A stretch of DNA of 64,000 nt, taken from NCBI GenBank assembly GCA_964057225.1, contig OZ059898.1:9362001-9426000 (forward strand). The letters run 5' to 3'. Positions 56,398-64,000 of the stretch are shown here, piece by piece. The number at the start of each line of letters is the position of its first letter. The first letter of the stretch is position 1. Position numbers and translations under genes: made by a program. Under the pieces are notes generated by a model. That model was not told the origin of the DNA. It ran no database searches and saw only the letters and a program-made list of their open reading frames with translations. This DNA comes from Auanema rhodensis. Taxonomy: Eukaryota; Nematoda; Chromadorea; Rhabditida; Rhabditidae.

Positions 56398-56814
56398 TGG
56401 ACAACACTTTTAAATCAACAAATGGGTGGCGCCCCATTTAGCGGAATGATGTTTCAACGTGGAATGCAGAGGGGTCATGGTTTGGGTGGTATTTTGGCAA
56501 CTTTGGCATCATTTCTACCACGCATCATTCAATCACCTATAGCCCAAAATCTCATCAATGCCGGAAGAAACGCCTTATCCAGTGCTGTAAGCAATAGTTC
56601 AGTTGTAAATTCACCTCTTGGCGGACAGTTGCTGAAAACTGGTAATGAAATTGTCGATGGGGTGCTGAAAGGCGATAATATCAAGGAAACTCTTAAAACA
56701 GCCGGCCGGCAAGCTATACGAGATCTTACCGGCTTGGGCAAACGGCGACGACGCAAAACCACAAAACCTCATAAGCGGTTGTGCATCACTCGTGAGCGGT
56801 CGTTTTACATTTAA
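56350..56814 (+). CDS. Polinton C pVI/pX-like minor virion protein
   Basis: Mirror copy of 43606-44070. Same length with a few substitutions (for example AVSNSS), stop directly followed by the major capsid ATG. Confidence 0.73.
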   Translation: MRFDMPHLLLDVNSIQWTTLLNQQMGGAPFSGMMFQRGMQRGHGLGGILATLASFLPRIIQSPIAQNLINAGRNALSSAVSNSSVVNSPLGGQLLKTGNEIVDGVLKGDNIKETLKTAGRQAIRDLTGLGKRRRRKTTKPHKRLCITRERSFYI

Positions 56815-58149
56815 ATGGCTAAATTGATAGATTCAAAATCAGCACAAGCCCTTTTACCTAATATTAATTATAGTGACATACCGGCGTCGGCATTAGGTGT
56901 TGAATCCACTCGTACTGTACAAGTTCCTTTAAAAAATACTTTTCTTCCTCAAGGACCATGGGAATTTGTTATAGCCCAAAATTCCAAATCATTTCTTAAT
57001 CTGAGAAGGTGTTGGTTGAATGTAAAATTCAAAATTGTAACCACAAACGGTGATCCAGTACCAGACAACCTTGTTTTTGCACCATGTCAACAATTTGCTG
57101 CCAGTTAAATACATTCGTATCATTTGAAAATTGGCGATGTTAGCGTGTATGACTCTACCGTGAATCATGCCTATAAAACATATATCGAGAATATTTTAAT
57201 GTATAGCAACGATGTTAAAGAGAGCAAACTTGCCATATCAGGCTATTATGCTGATAGATATATAGATAATGCATCCAGTGCTGGATTTAGAACGCGTCAA
57301 GCGCTTGTAAAAAATGGCATATTGTGTGAGATGGCTGCTCCCGTCAGTATCGACCTATTTAATCAAGAGCGACTGTTTGTAAACTATTCAAAAATGGAGC
57401 TAACTGCATATCCAAACCGTGATAACTTTTTAATTGACACTCTAGGCTGGAATAATGAAAACAAGGATACTACATTAAAGGAGGAGTTTCCAAATTTGAA
57501 AGTAGATATCAGCGATGTACATTTGCTCATTCAAGAGTTTGATCTAAACGCTGGATTAGCTATGGCTATAGAAGATAAACTCGCAAAGGTTCGAATACAC
57601 TACCCCATGACATCAGTGAAAATGCGCTCTTATTTCATAGAAGGAGGCCGCTTGGATTCACCTAATAATATATTATTCACGTCTCATACACCAAAACGTG
57701 TTGTAGTAGGTCTTGTCGGCGCACACGCTTATAATGGTACTTTTAAACATTCGCCATTCAACTTTAAACCGTTTGATTTGAAAAATATATACTTGACGCT
57801 CAACAATAGGGTAATACCTACCCGTCCTTATAATTTAGAATGGCGATCTTCCTATGCCACAGCATATATTGACATGCTCGAAGGTTTGGGACTTGGTCGT
57901 ACAGATTCATCCAATGGTATTACACCAGCAATTTATAAAGCTGGTTTCACATTTTTTGTATTTGATATTTCTCCTACTGTGCATTCGTCAGAGTTATTTG
58001 ATGTTATACGACAAGGTAATGTAGCCTTGAAATTGGAATTTGGTCAACAAACGCCGCAAGAGGGCTTATATGCAATTGTTTATGCAGAGTATGACTCTAT
58101 TCTTTCAATTGACAACAATCGTGCTCCATATATTGATACCAGTTTGTAA
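56815..58149 (+). pseudogene. Polinton C major capsid protein with nonsense codon
   Basis: Mirror copy of 42271-43605. A single-base change gives TAA at 57106-57108, ending the frame after 97 codons; the remaining frame is open to 58149. A few other substitutions are present. Confidence 0.9.
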
Positions 58150-58284
58150 TGTATGTAATAAATTCTTTAAAACATTTAAGAATAAAATTTATTAATACAA
58201 CTATTTTTAAAAATATACATGTACAATGATAAAATTTTATAAATACAAATACATACAAGATAAAAATTTATAAATTCAAATATA

Positions 58285-60605
58285 TTATTCACAATAACCG
58301 TAGGGTAAAGTACTATAATCTTGTAGATAACAAAGTTTATCCATTACGACTTTAGTACTTTTTGTCATATCCATTGTGGATATGGCACCGAGTTGCCTCT
58401 TTAACAATGTCGTATTGGTTTTTAAAACCAATTTCTCTCCATCCATAACGAGTCCGCGAACCAGTCGCTCCATACTTTCAAAGTTTACCACTGATGCTGT
58501 CGTGTGGTCCAACGTCTGAAAATTATAAAATTATTTGAAAAGTCAAAGCTCGTTCTTACCACTCCCTTTGCCATTGTTACATATTTTACATCACCAGCTG
58601 CATTTACAAGTTTATAACTATAAACTTTTGCTGCTGGTGGCACAAACTTGGTCATTGACCAACCATCGGGTATTTCAGAGGTTAGTTTACCTAACCATTC
58701 ACCCTTCATATCCTCAATTGGATCTGGCTCATCTAGGCATTTTTGATAAATTAGAGAATCCGTGTCTAAATAATGTAAGTTTAAATTGAATACAAAGTAT
58801 AAAATTACCTGTATACACCAAATTCTTTCCAATTTTCTCCATCGCCTTATACAATAGTAGCCTTGCATGAGCGGTTGTATAGGCCGCAATAGCTACATTT
58901 GTAAAAGGCAGTGGTGCCAAAAGTGAATCCTCTGGTACTGTTGTGTAGTACGCAACATTATCCACCATTTTGAACCCGGTGAGTTCCCTTGCAGAATCAG
59001 TTATGATCCTACCAATTTCTGGGTCCTCAACACCAATAATCTTGGTTTGGGCTCAATCAGGTCTTTGACCCATTTTACCCCAGACACTATAAGCAAATTT
59101 GTAATGTATTGTTTTAAAAAGTTTACAAACCTATTTAGCTGCAGTTTGGCAATGCTACGCATGGCAGCATTCTTTTCAATTTTATTGCTCTCCAGAGCAA
59201 CACCAGTGTTCTCCTCGTGCTCTTGGAGATATATTACCTGTAAAATTCTATTTAATGTGATACTTTTATTAAAACATACCTTTTCTTCCTCTGTCATGTT
59301 TGGCTTTGGCCAGCCCGACGCCTCTTGTTTAATTTTTATGTACTTTTGTACAAATTCTTTAAACAGGCCGCCTTGTTGCCATTCTTCCCAGTGCCACACC
59401 TCATGCACATGAAGCACTTTATAGCCACGTTGTATGGCACACTCGAGCTCAACATGTGTCACAGTTAGATGCAGCTTTCTAGCATTTACATCATTTTGGT
59501 GGTCACATGCTACATTTTTACTTTTGACTGCACAAGTGCGGCAGTTTGTAAAAATTAGTTTACCGCCAATACGTGTACCTAATACAGGGTACAGCAAATT
59601 TGTGGGTGCAAGCACGTCACATTTTACTAGCCCCTTGTATGGGCAACATGTCTCAAAGCTTTTGAAACCCTCAGTAATAACTTTAGGATTACCTACAGGG
59701 TAGTAGGCATCAAAAGCGGTGACATATGGATATAGTGAACAAAAGTCCACATACTCGAGCGAGTATCTATCCGAAGCTTGTGCCAAAAGCTTATATGTCT
59801 GGGTGCGGCCACCGGTAAAGGCATCTCTAGGTGCCAAGCGTGTAACAACATCTGTTTCACGCATAAATTTCCCCATTTCTTCATTGGCCGAAATTTGAGC
59901 ATTAATTTCGTGCTCCCACACTGTGGTAACACTAATGCCTTGGCTTTGAATTGCTTCAAGCCTTTTCATGGTTTTATCATAAACCTAAATTTTTCAAATT
60001 AAAATGATTAAAAAAGTCACAATTACCTCTTCCATTGTTTCACCATTTCTGCCTGGTGCTATAGCGCTCTTGTTGGTGCACTGGGGGCAACCATGGTAAA
60101 TGCAACCATTAATCTACAAAAATTTGCATTTTTTACATTTATTACAAATTACTCACCTCATAGCCATGATTGGCAACGGGGTCATAAGCATCGAGTAGAT
60201 AGCGATGGCCATCTACTCTCACTGCAAATTCGCCACCATTAAGCTTATGCATTAATGGGCGGCCCAATCCTTGTTCTAGCCATTTTATATACTTTATGGC
60301 TATTATACTCTGCTTTTGACCGGCATAATAACCAGTCTCGGGCAGAATACCCACTTGGTTCTCTTTAATATGATTCATTTTCAACTGTAATATATTAGTT
60401 TTGAAAATGCTTGTATTTTAAAAAACTTGCCTGGAATAAAGAGAAACTGGCAAATGTCATACATTGTATGACAGGGTTGCCAACTTCATGTAAACTTTCA
60501 TACAGTTGGTTAAAATACGGACATCTGTCCTACAATATTCCAAAAGCTCTTCATCAAAATCAAACGCTCTTTGATTACGCTCTTCATACCAAATATTGAA
60601 TGAAG
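58285..60605 (-). pseudogene. Polinton C DNA polymerase B, truncated and with nonsense codon
   Basis: Corresponds to the C-terminal part of the polymerase of B. The homology stops at 60605, so Exo I and II, the Cys-rich region and the N-terminus are gone. TGA at 59055-59053 lies a few codons after motif B (WGKMGQRPD). Motifs A and C remain, and introns, including the GC-AG one, are conserved in place. Confidence 0.9.
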
Positions 60606-60616
60606 AATATGAATGA

Positions 60617-63106
60617 ATAATTACTCGATCCATCAATCAGCTCTATCCACTAGAAATAAGATGCAACACTAGCAACAACAAAATTATAGAAGACAACTCA
60701 CACATAGTCCAAGAAAATAATAGCTCAACAGATAGAATACCACATACTGATACCGTATTAGACAACATACACTCCGATCATCCTATAGAACATACAGATG
60801 AAACAATACATGAGAACAATAACATAAATGATAGCAACCATAATTACGATATTGCATATGAATCAGATAACTCTCAACATGATAATACATACACTCCAGA
60901 AACAGAGAATAATGAGGATGCAACAAACGATCGACCTCAAAATAAAACAAAACAATCATCAGTGAAAACAGCAAAATATACAGAACAAGATGAGGTCACT
61001 GAGAAGGAAAATATAAAAGCCTTTCCACTAAAAATATCCTATGCCACACACCAAAGAAAAAATAAAATAAACCCAAAAATAGCAGCTGACATAATGAAAG
61101 CCCTTTCATTACCGATTATAATTACTTCGACGTATGCCGAAGAAATCAATAGTTGCAAGGACTCTAACATGTTCACCACAAAACTTATAGCGAATCCTCA
61201 TTGCTCCCCAGAAATGGCAACATGGACAGTGATAATAACCATTATGGCAGTTACCCTCATAGTCTCTTGTCTATGCCGCATGGGTTACAGCCAATATAGA
61301 TATAAGACATGGTCCAGAAACACTCAAACCATGCTCAACATCATGAAATTAAAACATAAAACAATCTCCGAGCAAGAAGATCATGAAACTGATCAAAAAA
61401 TAACAGAAGACCACAATGATACGTTGCAATTAAAACAAACGAACACACAAGACGCTAATATTGTGGATCATGAAACCTTTCAAAAGCATATTTACCCTAT
61501 TTTAAACCATACGAGAAAGCCACCAAAATTCTCTCTCTTTACTAGAGGGTCGCAAACATCTTTACCATCGTTACTGGCAATCATCTTGGCTTTATGTATT
61601 GGAAGCTGCAGTTCATGTTCCGATGTTCATGTTCAACACTTCGTTAACATACGATGCGATGACAACTTAGCTTGTTATCACGAATACAGTCAAGATATCA
61701 TATTTTCTCCCGGAACAAAACAATTATGCATTACCATAACGCATTCTAATCATGAAATTGGTCAATTTAAAATAACTAAACTATATACTGAACATGTCTG
61801 CCAGAAGAATACTAGATACTTCACTAGACAGACAACCGTCAACATATTGAGCATATTACGATGCCGTCACCGGGGCTCGTGTGACGGAACATGTGAAACT
61901 AACTCGCTTCATAATAAAATCGAGGAACTACAACCATACACGTTCCCTTCACAATCAGGTTGCTTCACATCGTCAGCGAGATTTTACACATGTCCTATGA
62001 TTTGGACAGATCCGTGTCTTTTCTACAAAATAGAGCATATACCCGTCACGGAGGAAGTATACGAAGTCTATACTTGTGATAGTTGGTCCACCCAAACCGT
62101 ATTTAATATAGAAACAACATTACTCCAGCAGAAAAATAATTACAATATCACTCTACAACCTTACACGAAAAATCGTGAACAACTTTTCAATATAACAATG
62201 TTATCACAATCACAACCTCCTCCAGAAATGTACACAAAATTATTTTTTTCCTCCAAAGAAAACACGTACATTACGGATATACACACAAAGGGAATAATTC
62301 AATGTGCAACAGAGGAAGCCGCATTAAAATATTTTAATAACTGTACAGTATCCTCATTCTGCTCTTGCACATTCAATAGATTTGATGAAATAAAATGTAG
62401 GTGTGATACCCCTACTTTTGAAAAAATGTCCAATACATCAGACGTAAAATCTCCTAACCAAAACTTTAAAACTAAAGATAACACGTTATCATTCTCTACG
62501 AATTTAGACGAAAATTTAGTTACGGTCGATTCATCCCTATTCTTAAACTCAGTGATTTTCTCCAACAATTTGCCTTGCGCACCTGCCCTGACAAAACTAT
62601 CAGGTTGCTACTCCTGCGGGCAGGGTGCATTCGCAGAATTCCAATGCCTTACGGCAGAAGAAACATGGATTTCTATCGAATGTCAAAAAGAAGTATTCAT
62701 GATAAAATGCTCTCCAAAAGTAGCAATCACAAAAGTAACAATGAAAAGAGAAAATTCTCAGATTGATGAATTATGCTATACCACATGCGACAATAAAAAA
62801 ATTAAGATCATTATTAAAGGAATATTACATCACATAGCAAGCATAGATGAAATAAACGAAAGTGACTCAAGTAAGGGTACGGAATCCAAATCCATTGACT
62901 TCGCTCCAATCTTCAAGTTAATTTTATCAAAGTTGGGAATCATATTGATAGGCGTTGCAATAACCGCCACCATAGGATATGTGGCATGCACACCCATCAT
63001 GTACTGTGTAGTTTTGAATACAGTCTTAACCACACAATGGATAGCTACCAGGATATTCACACTGTGGATAAAATCAAAAGCCTTATTTCGGGATCAAAGA
63101 TTTTAA
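60617..63106 (+). CDS. Retroelement pol tail fused to phlebovirus-Gc-like envelope, 5'-truncated
   Basis: One open frame of about 830 codons without an initiating ATG. It opens with RSINQLYPLEI, like the end of BEL/Pao integrases (R.V..L.PLE). An Asn-rich low-complexity stretch follows, then a membrane segment (near 61218-61275), a second hydrophobic segment ending CIGSCSSCSDV (near 61575-61625), and a cysteine-rich ectodomain. That ectodomain has RHRGSCDGTCE, DPCLFYKIEHIPV and LSGCYSCGQGAFAEF, which resemble the phlebovirus glycoprotein G2 (class II fusion protein) family found in nematode BEL elements. There are several N-glycosylation sites, a C-terminal membrane helix (62930-63025) and a short basic tail. 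Incomplete copy in the genome. Confidence 0.72.
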   Translation: MITRSINQLYPLEIRCNTSNNKIIEDNSHIVQENNSSTDRIPHTDTVLDNIHSDHPIEHTDETIHENNNINDSNHNYDIAYESDNSQHDNTYTPETENNEDATNDRPQNKTKQSSVKTAKYTEQDEVTEKENIKAFPLKISYATHQRKNKINPKIAADIMKALSLPIIITSTYAEEINSCKDSNMFTTKLIANPHCSPEMATWTVIITIMAVTLIVSCLCRMGYSQYRYKTWSRNTQTMLNIMKLKHKTISEQEDHETDQKITEDHNDTLQLKQTNTQDANIVDHETFQKHIYPILNHTRKPPKFSLFTRGSQTSLPSLLAIILALCIGSCSSCSDVHVQHFVNIRCDDNLACYHEYSQDIIFSPGTKQLCITITHSNHEIGQFKITKLYTEHVCQKNTRYFTRQTTVNILSILRCRHRGSCDGTCETNSLHNKIEELQPYTFPSQSGCFTSSARFYTCPMIWTDPCLFYKIEHIPVTEEVYEVYTCDSWSTQTVFNIETTLLQQKNNYNITLQPYTKNREQLFNITMLSQSQPPPEMYTKLFFSSKENTYITDIHTKGIIQCATEEAALKYFNNCTVSSFCSCTFNRFDEIKCRCDTPTFEKMSNTSDVKSPNQNFKTKDNTLSFSTNLDENLVTVDSSLFLNSVIFSNNLPCAPALTKLSGCYSCGQGAFAEFQCLTAEETWISIECQKEVFMIKCSPKVAITKVTMKRENSQIDELCYTTCDNKKIKIIIKGILHHIASIDEINESDSSKGTESKSIDFAPIFKLILSKLGIILIGVAITATIGYVACTPIMYCVVLNTVLTTQWIATRIFTLWIKSKALFRDQRF

Positions 63107-63408
63107 AAGCATAAGAGAAGAATTTTTTGTGGATATAAAATTTAAAATTAAAAATTGAAATAGTAATGAAACAAAAGAAAAAGATAGCATTATGTGCGAA
63201 TATAACCATTGTAATAAAACAATATCATTGTTTTTCTTTCTTTTCAATTTATGGTAGTATCAAGTTTCTTTTATCCAACTCAGTTACATAACACATAACC
63301 TTTTGTACAGGCTCTAAAATTCATTGTATCTGTAACAAGATAACCTAAACACACTATTGTACAATGAACTAATAGATGTTAATCAGCGTTTAAAGTCCAG
63401 ATGTGAAC
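63107..63408. other. Non-coding stretch between env and gag-like ORF
   Basis: AT-rich. A purine-rich run (AACAAAAGAAAAAGATAG, 63170-63187) could be a polypurine tract, and TGTGCGAATATAACC at 63192 could begin an LTR. I cannot find the matching second LTR in the window, so this is tentative. Confidence 0.35.
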
Positions 63409-63915
63409 ATGTATATAAGGATGCAGCTCATGTCTTTCCTATATTCCATGAAAATGGAAGATATTGTCTCGAATATAATTGAGAATGCTTCCTTTGAGGA
63501 AGAGCTCAAAAAAAAATCCCATCTACCTAACACTGCTGCCAATCTGAGGCTACTAATTGTGCTTGAAAAGAGGCTCTACGAGCACCTAGCTAGCGCGGTG
63601 AACCATCTATCCGAACGACTGGACAATATTCAACATTCGTTAAATCTGAAACTAGACAATTTAGCCATTCAGACTGCTCCTAAAGCTTCATGTGTATTCT
63701 GCAATAAACCGACAGCTGATGGGCACCGTACTGCGGCCTGTCCGATTTATCCTTCCTCACCGGAACGCACTCTCTGTCTTCATGAACTGGGGTTATGCAT
63801 CAGATGTTGTAATCAAAAACATCCAGCGATATGCGAGGTATCCTGCTATAGATGTAAGGCGGATACGCATCATGGAGTGGTTTGTGGAGATATAAAACGT
63901 AAAAGACCTTCGTAG
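63409..63915 (+). CDS. BEL/Pao gag-like zinc-knuckle protein fragment
   Basis: About 168 residues from ATG 63409 (other in-frame Met codons follow). The N-terminal half is helical, with a heptad-like stretch (VNHLSERLDNIQHSLNLKL). The C-terminal half has three cysteine/histidine clusters: CVFCNKPTADGHRTAACPIY, LCIRCCNQKHPAICEV and CYRCKADTHHGVVC. This is the pattern of nematode BEL/Pao gag proteins just before the protease. The frame stops at TAG 63913, so no protease or reverse transcriptase follows in frame. It could be a decayed gag or a separate small ORF. Confidence 0.7.
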   Translation: MYIRMQLMSFLYSMKMEDIVSNIIENASFEEELKKKSHLPNTAANLRLLIVLEKRLYEHLASAVNHLSERLDNIQHSLNLKLDNLAIQTAPKASCVFCNKPTADGHRTAACPIYPSSPERTLCLHELGLCIRCCNQKHPAICEVSCYRCKADTHHGVVCGDIKRKRPS

Positions 63916-64000
63916 GCCTTCTTCTCATTCCCGTATTGCCGGGAGTGTCGCGATAAGCGAGTGAGTTTGTATAATTTTTATCTTCAACAATTGTTTTATT

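Larger units (their letters stand above)
49209..60605 (+). mobile_element. Polinton C, truncated and decayed
   Basis: Starts AGTAGAGAGCCATGCCG in Polinton A's integrase gene and carries the gene set of B in mirror order: zinc protein (+), integrase (-), 238-aa (-), 102-aa (-), ATPase (-), penton-like (+), C2H2 (-), membrane protein (-), protease (-), pVI-like (+), major capsid (+), polB (-). It is cut off inside polB at about 60605, where retroelement sequence begins. Lesions: integrase TAG, ATPase 7-base deletion, penton 43-base deletion, capsid TAA, polB TGA, protease Gln-to-Glu. Confidence 0.9.
60606..64000 (+). mobile_element. BEL/Pao-type retroelement fragments with envelope
   Basis: From the junction at 60605/60606 the sequence is unrelated to Polintons. 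It holds the tail of a pol frame, an envelope-like glycoprotein, a 300-base non-coding stretch, and a gag-type zinc-knuckle ORF. The order env then gag is the reverse of one element. This suggests two adjoining elements, with LTR sequence in between or after, or a rearranged copy. No LTR pair could be delimited. Confidence 0.65.

Noticed and set aside
60411..60599. Plus-strand ORF over the Polinton C polymerase end
   Set aside because: Antisense of polymerase exons; no independent support.

Overview
The window looks like nuclear DNA of an AT-rich nematode, most likely a clade I (Enoplea, Trichinella-like) worm. Genes are split by very short GT-AG introns (about 40-60 bases). Several start codons sit a few bases after a TTTNAG acceptor, as expected for spliced-leader trans-splicing. 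The cystathionine beta-synthase has the two-module, haem-less layout known from nematodes. The species assignment is inference.

Bases 1-31,000 are ordinary host genes: the 3' end of an SLC49-type MFS transporter (+); an ACOT8-like acyl-CoA thioesterase (-) with a 374-bp satellite array in intron 1; divergently, DSCC1 (+), USP16/45-like deubiquitinase (+), a small unrecognised membrane ORF (+) and an FATP/SLC27A4-like fatty-acid transporter/acyl-CoA synthetase (+). Then come a complete WDFY3/Alfy BEACH-WD40-FYVE gene (-, 13 kb) and a tandem-module CBS gene (+).

Bases 31,600-64,000 are a stack of nested mobile elements. A solo Polinton (Maverick) end (31,656) lies beside a mariner element (31,913) that is cut inside its transposase gene by Polinton A (starts 32,848). 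Polinton A's integrase gene is itself cut twice, 71 bases apart (77 if the target-site duplication is included): by Polinton B (35,624-49,131, with a perfect 6-bp AACACA target duplication) and by Polinton C (starts 49,209, opposite orientation to B). Polinton C's DNA-polymerase end is cut off at about 60,605, where a BEL/Pao-type retroelement fragment with a phlebovirus-Gc-like envelope begins; a gag-type zinc-knuckle ORF follows.

Polinton B has open reading frames for a whole virus-like gene set: protein-primed family B DNA polymerase, double-jelly-roll major capsid, penton-like minor capsid, pVI-like core protein, adenain-like protease, FtsK/HerA-type packaging ATPase, chromodomain integrase, and several small proteins. 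Polinton C carries the same set in mirror image but with at least six inactivating lesions. Comparing the three elements reveals things that a gene list alone would miss: arrays of a 20-bp palindrome near the ends, short tandem CAGCTG-containing repeats in the terminal repeats, a terminal zinc-ribbon protein gene deleted from B, a right terminal repeat of B reduced to 59 bp, a SUMO-interaction-like motif at the polymerase N-terminus, and a protease lacking the usual acidic triad residue.
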